Shown: positions 53,174-64,000 of the stretch, one piece after another
How the letters are laid out: every line of letters begins with the position of its first letter
Numbering within the stretch: the first letter of the stretch is position 1
Assembly: GCF_009870125.1 (NCBI RefSeq)
Contig: NC_046683.1
Location: forward strand, 4,588,001-4,652,000
DNA: 64,000 nucleotides
Direction of reading: 5' to 3'
Source of the DNA: Drosophila pseudoobscura
Lineage: Eukaryota; Arthropoda; Insecta; Diptera; Drosophilidae
Program-made: the position numbers and the translations under genes
The notes under the pieces: model-generated
Seen by the model: the letters and a program-made list of their open reading frames with translations, nothing else
Told to the model about the DNA's origin: nothing
Databases searched by the model: none

Positions 53174-55629
53174 AGCATAATTACAGTTAAGTAATGTTCT
53201 GCTCTCTGCAGTCGTACAGTCACCTCTCTCTTTCTGTCTTTTGCAACAGAAGCGAAGCTGCGACAACAGCCCCTGGCTCTTTCTCTCTCTCTCTCTCTTT
53301 CTCTCTGGTGTATGCCCACCTGTCGCCAGGGCATTCTCTGCCACTGCCTCGTGTTTTTTTTTGTTCTTCTTTTGTACTCGATTCCAGCTTCGTTTTTTCT
53401 GTTATGGCTTGATGGGTGGGCACACGGGGTCGCCTTGAGCTGCGTTGCTAGCCAAAACAAATGCAGGACTCGTTCTCTGTCTCTGCATCGACATTGATTA
53501 TACGATATACCTATAGCGGTTCGGCGGCCCTAAAAGAACTCTTAAACCCCCATATGTTTTGTGGAACTTTTTGTTCCTAAAGTGCCTCCAATATCCCGTT
53601 GAGTTTTTGAGGAAATCTCGGAAATATGATCGATCCAAAATAGAATATAATTTTCTCAACTCGATTTCGTTGTGCACAAATTCGATTCCGAGCGACTCCA
53701 GGTTCTCCTCTCCCCTCTCCTCTCCTCTCTCTCCGCCATTGCCCTGGCGACGTTGCCAAAGTTACGATCCGATTCGATTCATGCCAGACAAAAGCTAAGC
53801 ATTGCGTCACCCACAGAGACGCAGACGCAATTGTTTATTAAACAATTCATGCACACGCCCACCCCCTGCCCCCTACCCCCTGACTGGCTGAAGAACGCCT
53901 CTTAACCGTCTCTTACATTTATTTATTTATTAAGTTCAACAGAATTCAACAAATAGCCCAAGCCAAGTCAAGCCAGCTGTGTTGTTTATTTGCTGCTGGC
54001 ATTGCCATTGCCTCCTATCTACTACCTCCTCTCTCCCACCTCCTCTCTCCCACCTCCTCTCTCCCACCTCCTCTCTCCTACCCTCCTGCTGCGGCCACTT
54101 CTGTTGGGCGCTGTTCAACACCTGATGCTGCTGCAGGTGAAAAGTGTGGACACTCCGTGCCGCTCCATAGCTGTGGCATAAACAGTATTCGGCTTGAAGA
54201 TATTCTACACATTGTATCTTCAAATGTGAATTGAAAAAACCAGCAAAAATAACAGATCGGTTCAACGGGTGGGGGAACCCGAAAACAGTAACAGCAGCAG
54301 GCACCTCTACCTCTCCCTGTCCCTCTCTCTCTGTCTCTCTCCCTTCCCCCGCTCCGACTGTGGGGGCAAACCTGTAAAGTGCTTGAACCTTTAATTTTTT
54401 TGCTTGTGCGCTTATAAATTGTCGTTTAGGTTTTACTCTCTCCTACTCCTCTCCTCTCCTCTTCTCTTCTTTCCTCTTCCTCTCCCTGCTTTGCTCGTAT
54501 TTTATTCTGCGGATCAGAGTGCAATTTGACAATTTGTCGTATTTCTCCAGTGCTGTGTGTGGGGATTATATTGCAAAAACAACGACAAAAAAGCTGTTGC
54601 TAAAGTTCTAAAGAGCAGTGAGTAGTCACCCCCCTTCCCCACCGCCTCTGGACTCTCATTCATTCCAAGGTTTTGCAACCCTGTGTTTGCTCCTGTGTTT
54701 GCGCATACCTTAGATAGTGGCAGAGTTTGGGCAACACTGTCTCAGGCATGGGGCAACACTGGACAAGTAGTGCAAGCTGCAGCTGATTATGAGGTCTGGC
54801 AACATTTGAGGCGGTAAAGTGAATCCACGAGGCATGCATCAAGGGATGAATGGATGGAGAATGAACCAAAGGCTGAACAATGAATCAAAGGCTTAAGAAT
54901 GAAGGTGAAAGGAACATTGATGATGCCATATCTTTGCATGTCCTGAAGAGCCGATTCTACCCTTCTCTCGATTCGATTCTGACTAAAATTCTCTGTTCCC
55001 ACTTTGTTATTTATCAAAACAGAGAGATATGTATCTCAGAGATACATCTGTATCGATATGTCTCTCGATAATTGAAATACAACGTTTTTTTGTTGTTGTT
55101 GAAGTGGCAAAAAACGCATCGATATTGATGTCTTCTTAATTGTCTGCCTCGCTTGCCCCTGAATTATCCTCTCTCTGAAGGGGTACTCGAATATATTCCC
55201 CAACAGTCTGTAATCGTATCGGATGGATCCGAAAGGGTAGCAATTGGTGCTGCTTGACCCCTGCCGATCTTTCGGATTTGTTCAGATTTGAAATGAAATG
55301 TCACTTGAAATTTCATTGCGCATGCGCGAGAGTGTTGACAGCAGCAAATCAACGCCTGCCTGTCTGCCAGTCCCTCTGTCTCCTTTCCTGTTCTCCCTCT
55401 CTCTTTCTCTCCACGTTTTTGTTGTGTGTGACTGTACCTTGAAGTGTTTGGGATTTCTGTTGCACGCCTCTTGCTTTTATTCTAGTTATATATTTCCTTT
55501 CTCTCTAATGTAACCAATTATCATTTGCCTTCTTCTTGCAGAGAACTACAGGATGGGACACTCAAAGATCACAACTTAATGGATGGTTCCAAGATCATTT
55601 TAATACCAAATGTCGAAACTGGTTTACTG
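42316..55629 (+). CDS. stx: stuxnet (midnolin orthologue), first two coding exons, 3' partial
   Basis: Exon 1 (42316-42791) and exon 2 (55542-55629) join in phase (GTGAGT donor; TTCTTGCAG acceptor) across a 12.75-kb intron. Exon 2 ends at a GTAAGT donor in phase 0; the rest lies beyond the window. The N-terminus is a Thr/Asn/Ser/Gly low-complexity run of about 105 residues. A ubiquitin-like domain then follows, from INLNISTTTGGNFAVSVE to GSKIILIPNVETGLL, the hallmark of midnolin. Midnolin feeds nuclear proteins to the proteasome without ubiquitin, and fly stx promotes turnover of Polycomb. The domain is split by the intron between LLHREK and ELQDGT. Start context is AAAATGG. Confidence 0.9.
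49083..49120. repeat. CAGCAGCGC 9-mer array
   Basis: Four units of GCAGCAGCGCAG-type sequence lie in stx intron 1. Confidence 0.75.
52471..52500. repeat. (CT)n microsatellite
   Basis: CT dinucleotide tract in stx intron 1. Similar tracts are at 46235-46253, 52998-53024 and 53142-53172, plus one in the next intron at 56865-56897. Confidence 0.8.
54024..54079. repeat. 14-bp tandem array (CTCCTCTCTCCCAC)
   Basis: About four nearly perfect units of a pyrimidine-only 14-mer lie in stx intron 1. Confidence 0.8.
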
Positions 55630-55778
55630 GTAAGTTCTGAGCATTGAGTTTATCGCAAGAACATCATGCGAATCGCGATTAATTTACCACAAAAATAATA
55701 GCAAGGGAAAACAGGAGGAAAAAAGTACAGGATTCGTAGGCATCAAACCAGGAACCTATAACCTGTAGAATAGTAAGC

Positions 55779-56096
55779 ACACTTTGCACACTTCTAGCAG
55801 TTATCGGTAATATATCGAACAGTTATCGATGTTGGCTGGAAGAATGAAGCTAGGGAGACTTTAAACCCGAATTTGGTCATCCCTTTTGGGACTTTGTGAC
55901 TAATTCCATTCTCCTATAGCATGTAGCCATATAAAAGCCACTTTGCGCACTCTCAAGCAGTTATCGATAATATATCGAACAGTTATCGATCATATATCAA
56001 ACAGTTATCGATGTGTTGGCTTGCAGATTGAAGCTAGGGAGACTTTAAACCCAAATTTAGTCTCTCGTTTTTGGGACTTTGTGACTAATTCTATTC
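55779..56096. repeat. Direct tandem duplication with ATCGAT sites
   Basis: Unit A (55779-55911) and unit B (55938-56096) share the boxes CACTTTGC, AGCAGTTATCG, ATATATCGAACAGTTATCGAT, GAAGCTAGGGAGACTTTAAA and GGGACTTTGTGACTAATTC. Unit B has an extra internal ATCAAACAGTTATCGAT. Confidence 0.82.
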
Positions 56097-56861
56097 CGAA
56101 CTCGAATTCGAACTCGGACTCGACTTTGACTTGGAATTCGATTGCGAATTGACATTTGCATTTGCATTCCGCTCGATTTGCTGCTGTTGATCGTTTTCAT
56201 GTGTTCGTCATTTGTTCGTTCGTTTGCCAAAAGCTGTTTGACATTAATTAATTTGAATTTCTTTGCATATTTATTTTATTACACACCAAAAAAAAAAAAC
56301 ACACACACACACAGACACAAAGGCAGACACAGACAGAGACAGACAGACATTTTGTTGCGATGATTTGGACTCTTACTAAACGGGTTTTTAGCCTACTTTC
56401 GGATGGAGCACACACCACAGGAGGCAGTGGGGCTGTGGCAGTGGGGCAGTGCACCAGGCCTTTAATTTGTGAATCGAAATAAAACTATGCCTTTTTTTTC
56501 GGGGGTTCGAAGCGATCGTCTCTGTCTCTCTGTCTGTCTCTTTCTACCCCTTGAAGGTTTCTTTGTGTGTCGCTTCTTTGTGCGTTGTTTTAATGAGAAA
56601 GTTTTTGGCTGAAATTGAAAATTTATGCGACAACCGACGCCATCTAAAGGTCAAGTTTGCATTTGTATGCGCGTCATGGCCCTAGCTTTGTCTCGCTCTC
56701 TACCGCTGTCCCTCTCCCGCTGTCCCTCTCCATCACCATCTCTGTTGCTGTAAGCAGTCTGGGATGAGGTAAGCAGTGCGGCTAAGCAGTGTGTGTGTGC
56801 ATGGCAACAAGAGTGGAAATACGGATTATGCAAAGATAGACAGAGATATTGAGGGGAGCGA

Positions 56862-56899
<38 letters not shown>

Positions 56900-59496
56900 C
56901 CTCTCTCTTCTTTGCACTTCTTTTTCCTCCACTTGTGGCCCACTTTTGCGCGTCGTGTGCGCGGTGGTTGCGGCACACACAACCGTTTGATGTACCGTTT
57001 ACCGTTTCGAGCTATGAGCTATGAGCTCCATAGATCTCTTGGCTCTCTTCTGGGTCCATTCTTTTTCCGTTTTATTATCCAAGCCATGTCAATCGCCTTC
57101 AATCTTGATTGAGAGACTACTCTCTATCTCTCCCTCTCTCTTTCTACCTCATGCGTTGTTTTTTCTTCGCAGTCTAAGCTTTAGTTTCGGTTTCTTTTCC
57201 TCCACCTCCTCTTTGCGTATAAATTCCCTCAATGTTCATGTGAAACGTGTGAAATTGATTCCCTTCAATGAAGGAAAAAGTTGCACGAACATCAAGAAAA
57301 TCACCAGAAAGATAGCCCATCTTTGAGCTCCGCAAAAGTCACAGCCCAAACGGCCTGATTAAGAAAGTCTGAAAGGAAACACGGAACATTTCCCATGATG
57401 GAATGTGTGTAATGAAACGAAGAATGTTTCAAGTTGGTTTTGGGGAAACTTGGACTCTTTTCTGTTCTCTTGGAAGGCCCATAAGAGAACGTGTGGAACG
57501 AAACGGCCCACATCCAAACCCAATTGGGTTATGGAATATGGAATGGCACAATGGTTTGCTGGAATGAAACAAAGAGCCGATAAAAAAAAGTAGATGTTGG
57601 AATATGGAAAGCTGTGGTGAAATGAAACGTGAAACCACTGATTCCTCAATCTTGCAATATTTGGAATGAAGTGGCATCGTAATCCTGCGAATCCCAAGGA
57701 TACATTTCACTTGAGGGCTCCTCAAAGTCATTGAAAATGTGACCAAATTCGGTGAAATATTGAATATTTATTTCATTTCATATTGCATTCAAAGCACACT
57801 TGTCAACGTGTGGGTGTGTCCGTCTCCGTGTCTCACACGTACATAAAATTTCATGCAATTTTCGTGATGCGAACAAAGAAATATTTTGGCGTGCACGAAA
57901 AATCCATAAAAAAAAACCAACACAAAATAAAATCCAAAGCACAAAAACAGCACAAACCGAAGGTAAATTTACATACGTTCCCATAAATGTGCACAAAAAA
58001 AGAGAAACAAATTATCAGTATTGCCTGCAGAAGAGTGTATCCCCGGTTCACAGTCGTACAAATGTTCCCCTAAGCGATTGGATCATCGAGCGCTAGCAGA
58101 AATGGGAGGCACGCGGCTCGAAATTCACCGAAATTCAAATTCGAGCTCCTCTTCCGCTGAGGTGAAGGGACGGGACGGAACGGGACGGACACTTCTTTGT
58201 CTCTTGCTGGAAAGTCAATAAAAAAAGCTGATTAAAATTTATTTACAAAACAAAATGAAATTGCAATATATTCGTGCAAAAGAAAAAAAAAACAACCAAA
58301 ATCCACAGACAAAAAAAAAACCGAAAAGAAATGTTTAAATAGCCAATTAACAATTTGCGTCTCTCTTAGGTTGTTCTTTCTGCTGATTCTTGCTCTTTTG
58401 TTTTGTTTTTATTTTATTTATATATATATTTTTTTGTATTTGTTGAAATTCGGGGCTTGTGGGGGGCAGGGGGGGAACTGCAGCACCCGCCTTCCCTTCC
58501 GACAGGTGGCGCAGTTTTGTAAAAGAAAGGTATGACCATGCTCGTGTCAGCTGTTGGAAAAGGTGTGACCTGATCCATTGATCCCCGTTTTTGGGAAAAG
58601 AGGTGGCCCTGCTCCCTGGACTGTGCTCTGCTCGCCGTGTGAGTCAGTGCCATTGCCGCCTCCTAATTAACGCCACAAACAAGCAAAAAATAAGTCGAAA
58701 AACACTTGCAATTCGGTGGCAGGCTGCCCGTCAGCCCCCGCCTCTGCGAAATGTGTGTTAACATGTGACAGGTGGATCTCCCCCCCTCCCTCTCTCGCTC
58801 TCTCAGGATGAGTAACCCAAAAGGTGACCGCCAAAGGCATACTCCTCTGCTCTGCACAGCATCGTATGTCGTACTCCTTTCCATTTCGTCTAAGAAAAAG
58901 AAAAGTATAAATAAACAAGAACATGCCCCCTAAATATAGTAGTACGGGCCAACCCCGATATATAATGTATATATGTATCTGTCACGGCATTTGCATATTG
59001 CTCCAATTTTATCTTGACACATTCCGTCCGCCCCTCCGTACAGATACAGATGCACAGATACATCTGTATCTACAGCGAAAAAAGAGAAATGAGTGAGAGA
59101 GGGGGAATTATTTCAGCTGCTATTAACAGTAATAATATTTTGTAAAGTTTATTATCGCCACGAAATGCAGTGCTGCTTGGGCGTGGGGAGAGGGAAGGGG
59201 AGGGGGGGGGGGCACTGCAGACTTGGCAACACCAAATATACTGTATAGAGTCTATATAGTCATCATTCCGCCAGGCTGATGAGTGGGTGTTGTGGGTGGG
59301 AGGAGGCTGATGACGAAACTTTCGATTTTGCTTAGTTTTCTATAAATACCGATATTATGAATACGAATAGGAATAGGATAAGGGAGGAACAGGGAACGCT
59401 GGAAGAGGAACGCGTATTTTAAACCAATGAATCATTTTGGAATGGAACGGGGAACAGCAAGAATAAGAACAGAATTTCCCATCAACGAAAGGGCGT

Positions 59497-59774
59497 CGAA
59501 GGAATCTGTGATTCCATGAATTAGGGACAGAAGCCAAACAGCTGGAAATGGCACTTGCTTGTGGACCAGTGGCATGGAACAGAGCTGCAAAGACCACGTT
59601 CTTTGTTTCTAAATTGTTTGATTAGGCAGGGGTTCGAAGGAATCTTTGATTCCATGAATTAGGGACGTATTTTCTTCACAGAAGTGAAACAGCTGGAAAT
59701 GGCACTTGATTTTGGACCAGTGGCATGGAACAGAGCTGCAAAGACCACGTTCTTTGTTTCTAAACTGTGCGATT
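59497..59774. repeat. Direct duplication of about 130 bp
   Basis: Unit A (59497-59624) and unit B (59634-59774) share GATTCCATGAATTAGGGAC, AAACAGCTGGAAATGGCACT and AAGACCACGTTCTTTGTTTC. Unit B has a small insertion (GTATTTTCTTCACAGAAGTG). Confidence 0.85.
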
Positions 59775-59812
59775 ATATCGAAATTGGCCGACACTTTCAC
59801 CCATTGCTGTCA

Positions 59813-59850
59813 GGGTGGGGGTTGGGGGTTGGGGGCTGGGGGCTGGGGGA
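59813..59850 (+). other. G-run cluster, candidate G-quadruplex
   Basis: The plus strand has one run of three G and five runs of five G, separated by T, TT or CT. This fits the G-quadruplex pattern, in DNA and, because it is on the sense strand of stx, in the pre-mRNA. Confidence 0.7.
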
Positions 59851-62810
59851 TGTGGGATGGATCCCCCTGTTCTTTATTTTTGGCACCACCAACAACCGAA
59901 TGACTGTCGCAGCGTGTGGGTGGCAGCTAAAGAAATGGAAAGGAGAACGTCGGAGGCCACAATCTGTCGAGTGGTTACCCCGTTCCCCGTTCGCTTCCCT
60001 TCCGTTCCGTTCCGTTTCGATTCGTTTTTATTATTTATGCCATTTAAATGATGCGCTGGCGTTTACCTGTCAAATTAATTAACTCTTCTTTCGGGTCTGG
60101 CCTTTTGGACACTAGATGGGAGGGGGGAGGAGGGGCCGAGACGAGTGGGATGCTGCATAGATTTATGAAAATGATTTTTAATGGCATTAATCGCGCCGAA
60201 AAGCAAAAGACAAAAGGCGCAGACAAAGGGCGCTCGCTGGATGCTGGTGAAGCTGGCAGTGGCTGTGAAAGACAAAGCAACAAAGATGAAACGACATGGA
60301 ATTGGAACAGTGGTGGTGGTGCGATGCTATGGCTCATTAAAAGTGCCAAAAAAGCCAAAGAAACATTGAAAATCTCTACAGATGCGTGGATATATGTATG
60401 CCATGGAGACCAGAGACCAGACCCCAGAACAGACCAAAATTTATGTGTCCTTTGTATGTTTTGTTCTTTTTGGGCACCAGCACGATCTGGGGGGGAGGCG
60501 GCAGATGAAGGATGTGGACAGGTTATTAACCAGTTCTATTAGCCTCTTTGTCTTTGCCCTCTTCTCGGACGAGTCTTTGGCTAGCAACTCCTTGAAACAC
60601 TCATATCATTTCCCCTCACAGATGCAACATAATCTGCATGTGCCCCGCATGATGTCCACTATCCACTATCCACTATGCGTCAACAAGTTGTGCATGGAAT
60701 GAAACGGAAATACACAAGAAAAAATATAAATAAAAAATGGCTTTTGCTCACTTAATTTCCGTGTATCCATCCGGTTTATCGTCTGCCAGTTGCTTCATCT
60801 GCAATCAGCCCATGATCAGTGGCTGGGGGGGGGATCTGCGACAGATTTGCAGAGAGAGACACGTCTTGAGGGAGTCGGGGAGATGACTGTACCCCGATGA
60901 CCCATTCCATTCCATTCCAGATACCAGAATTCTCCGATTGATAACATTCCAATCATTCTCTGTCGCTCTCTTCTGTCTGTATCTTTTCTCTGTTTGATCA
61001 AAAGTAGATACAAGTATCTGTATCTGTAGCTGTGCTGTAGCTGTAGCTGTATATTCATGTATATTTATCATTTCTGTGGAATCGATTCGCAATCCCAAAG
61101 CTATTGCTGTTTTTTCTATTTATATTTATATTTCTATTGCTTTTGATTTTGTTGGGGAGCACAGGGTCCGCGTTGCCACTTACAAATGGCTATTATTAGT
61201 TGGCTTTAATTGCTTTTGGGGGCATGAGTAATAAATGCCCAAGGAATTCACTTGTCGCTGTTGTTGTTGGAATACGTCTTGTGGCGCCTTGTGATTCGAT
61301 TCGATTCGATTCGAAGTGCACAGAAAACTTCCCATCATCAAGTTGATAAGAAAAAGGGGGCTGACAAGAGAGAGGGAGAGGGAGAGAGAGGATCAAAGCT
61401 CACTAGATGGACAGGAACAGGGGCAGGGACCCCCGGCGGGTACTCCCATGACACATGCCTTTCACAAACAACAACAACAAAAAAGTACCGGCACAACTAT
61501 GCATATATTTGTCTTTAGATAAACTTATTTTTAAGCCGAAAAACCAATTCACAACGAGCTCCAGTTGCCCTCAAACTGTGTGCTGACTGACGCACTGCTT
61601 GTCCAGATAATGAACGCAAACACAGGGCCCACTGGGACTGGCGCCGGTCTTTGTCTTTGTCTTTGTCCCCGTGCCAGTGCCTGGAACTAGTGCAATAAAG
61701 ACACAACAACAACAACAACAAAAAAAGGGGTGCAACTAATACGCCCCACCCCCCCTGCCGCGATCGCCCTGCTAAACAGTTGTGTACCGTTACTCTTATC
61801 AAACACAGGCCGCCGGCCAGCGACCAATTTAATTTGTTACAAATTTTTAAGTGCGCTGAAAAAAAAAACTTCCATTGAAATGGCAGGCCACAAAAAGCTA
61901 CGCAATAAAAATAATTTCATGGTCAGCAAACACGAACGTGGAACGCACACACACACACATACATGCACACACACGCGAACAGATAGCAAGAGAGAGAGAA
62001 ACTAACGCAGAAAACACAAAAACAAGAAAGAAAAGATTGCTTAGTCCAAAAAAAAAAGCAGTTTATGTATCTAAGTGCATACATACATATGTGTAGGAAC
62101 AAAGTTGCTTGTGTGTGTGTGTGTTTAGCGCTTTGTTGCCCGCTGATGCTCGATCGAAGATGCACGAGGAAGGAGGCACAGGCCTGGGAAAGGAAACGGA
62201 AGCTCTAGCAAGACTCTTTGCATGTCCCCCCAATTGTTCGAAGAGCCATCAAGCAGTGCAAGACGGACATAGGGCTACTGAAAACATGGTCAAGCAGGAG
62301 AGGAGTGCAGCTATTACTTCACGAAGCAGTACATATGGGCAAGATGTAAGCAGCGCTGTAACTTCAACAGTGCGTGTTCACTGCTTGTTTTCTAAACAGT
62401 AATAAGCGCTGAAGGAGGGGCAGATGGTGGAATGGATGAGAAATGTATGCACGGCAAGCAGTACAGTGCATCTGAAACTAGTGGAGAGAGCCGCCAAGCA
62501 GTAGTTACACTTCTTTTTTTGTTGTTGTTTTTTTCGCAACATAAAGAAGAGGGAGGCACAGAAATATATATATGCATGCTACATAAAGCAGTACAGTTAT
62601 GGTGCTGTACTGTAAAACGCACCAACGCAAGCAGTGCACAGAACACAGCCTCACGCAAGTAGTACAGCACGTGACTGCTGGCATATACATAAGAAGATAG
62701 GAGGGAGTCTCTTTTCTCTCTCTCTCCTGAAGATGACGGAAATCTTTAGTGACGACAGAGCTGATGATGATGATAGCTATCTGATTTTTGGCACACGGCT
62801 AATGGAGACA

Positions 62811-62826
62811 CCCCCCCCCCCCCCCC
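62811..62826. repeat. 16-bp homopolymer C run
   Basis: An uninterrupted C run in stx intron 2. Long C/G homopolymers are scarce in fly DNA, and its length may be inaccurate in the assembly. Confidence 0.8.
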
Positions 62827-64000
62827 ACTCCTCCACCTCCAGGCCCCCTTTAAAAACCGGTTTGAACACAAAGTTACAACCAAAGCAACAAAGTCAAAAC
62901 CAAAAGAGAGAAAACGTCCACTCAATTTGCAAAAAGTTAATAAATTACAGCATTGCCGCCTGCGTTGGCTTTGTTTTTGCTTTGAAATTTGAAATTTTCG
63001 ATTTCGCTGCTGTCCACGACGCAGACGCAGGCGTTGACGCCGACACTGGAGCTGGGGAGGTGACGTAAGTTGCGTGCGACGACGTCAGTTGACCTTGGTA
63101 CAGTTAGCCAGCGGCTGGCAGCAGCCATGGATACAGTCACAGTCACAGTCGCAGTCACGCAGCAGCAACGTCACCAAATAGGCCTGAACCGCATCGAGGC
63201 CTTTTTAGCCTTTGAGATGCCCTTTCCCCGAGAGAGAGGAGAGGCTTAAGGCAAGCAAATGAAACGAAACGATGTAATCGCAGGGAGATCCTCCTTCTTT
63301 CTGTGAGAGTATCCAAAGCCTCGATCTCCCCGAAGACTAGCTTTTCGCTTCGCTTTGTTTGTCGTCCGTCCGTCCGGTTGCTAGGCCGAACATTTTTGGG
63401 GGAAACTTTTTTTGGTTTTTTTTTTTTTGGTAGGGTTGCATAAGGTCTGCTGCGGCGTCAAATGCGGCGAAGGGAAAGTGGAGATGTAGCCATGTATAGG
63501 TGTAGCGTCAATGTCGTGTTTTCCCATCAGTTGAGTTTCTTTATTTGAATATTATTGGGTCACTGTGTCACAGAGACAGAGCACCAGAGCCCCAGAGCCC
63601 GAGAGTCAATAAAAATTGACCCCCAAGCGGGGCTCTGACTCTCACTGGCACTCTGTCTTGAGTACAGTGCATCTGTCAGATACATATGTATATCTGTATG
63701 TATGGAAAGAAAATGATTAATTAACCGCAGACCACCAGCGTCCGACCCCTGAGTCGCCCTTGAATACGCGATTTGTGGAGGGAGTGAAAGCTCTCCTGCC
63801 TCCAGATCGAAGCCTGTCTCAGGGAAATGGTTCAAAAGATCGGGATGGAGTGATCAGCGGTCGGGATCTCCAGTCTCTGGAATGTCCGTACCGCGCGGCT
63901 GTTGTTTTATTTGAGTAGAGACTGAGACTAGAGAGAGAAGAGCCAACAAAGGCAGTGCATTGAATCACGTAGCGACAAAAGCAAAAGCAAATATTATACT

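Larger units (their letters stand above)
42792..55541 (+). other. stx intron 1
   Basis: This 12.75-kb intron is rich in CT, GA, GT and poly(C)/poly(G) microsatellites. It has CAC/CCA repeats (44899-44937, and a CCACTG hexamer repeat about 44989-45019), a CAGCAGCGCAG 9-mer array (49083-49120) and a 14-bp CTCCTCTCTCCCAC array (54024-54079). The ORFs in it are low-complexity or antisense and show no family signature. I see no nested gene. Confidence 0.65.
55630..64000 (+). other. stx intron 2 (open to the right)
   Basis: It has no recognisable exon. Contents: a diverged direct duplication with ATCGAT sites (55779-56096), a (CT)n tract (56865-56897), an irregular GAATGAAAC-type array (57410-57700), a 130-bp direct duplication (59497-59774), a G-run cluster (59813-59850), (GATTC)n (about 61295-61315), an AAGCAGT-rich stretch (62251-62666) and a 16-C run (62811-62826). 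The conserved midnolin segment after the ubiquitin-like domain is not found, so the next exon is beyond 64000. Confidence 0.6.

Noticed and set aside
62109-62402. 98-codon plus-strand frame in stx intron 2, considered as the next stx exon
   Set aside because: No resemblance to midnolin after the ubiquitin-like domain. It overlaps the AAGCAGT-rich stretch.

Overview
This is insect genomic DNA, almost certainly Drosophila. Its short GT-AG introns, microsatellite-rich non-coding DNA and proteins very close to fly orthologues point that way. An obscura-group species is a guess from divergence and shuffled gene order. The recognisable genes (Upf2, mys, Atg8a, Tango5/VMP1, Rph, ras, stx) are X-linked in D. 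melanogaster but not all adjacent there, so this is probably a rearranged piece of Muller element A.

Layout: (1) 1-9.2 kb: the last exon of a lipid-droplet-type short-chain dehydrogenase (+), a convergent axonemal dynein intermediate chain gene (-), and Upf2 (+, three coding exons). (2) 9.2-18 kb: mys, the beta-PS integrin subunit (-), with two mutually exclusive 85-nt exons and a probable non-coding first exon near 17.6-18.0 kb. (3) 19.6-27.4 kb: two autophagy genes in tandem, Atg8a and Tango5 (VMP1). (4) 29.8-36.1 kb: Rph (rabphilin), followed by convergent ras (IMP dehydrogenase, -) at 37.3-40 kb. (5) 41.6-64 kb: the 5' part of stx (stuxnet/midnolin), with two coding exons split by a 12.75-kb intron. 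The window ends inside its next intron, and the last 20 kb is mostly simple repeats.

The most interesting signal is a dispersed repeat family of about 200-280 bp. Its best copies end in a fixed composite of a DRE (TATCGATA), a 7-nt spacer AGTCCGC and an Ohler Motif 1 (GGTCACACTG). Copies lie upstream of Upf2, mys, Atg8a, Tango5 (two), ras and stx, in the orientation that would drive each gene. None is visible upstream of Rph, a neuronal gene, or of the axonemal dynein gene. Predicted leaders just downstream of the copies at Atg8a (179 nt), Tango5 (about 115 nt spliced) and stx (729 nt) contain no ATG. This suggests that mobile or duplicated copies supply housekeeping-type core promoters to a run of genes. 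A second module of the same family, carrying a conserved inverted repeat, follows the promoter end in three copies.

The genes do not form one pathway, but themes recur: autophagy (Atg8a, VMP1), lipid droplet/ER membranes (dehydrogenase, VMP1), and RNA or protein turnover (Upf2, stx). All coordinates and splice sites were read by eye from the sequence. Promoter and UTR statements are inference.
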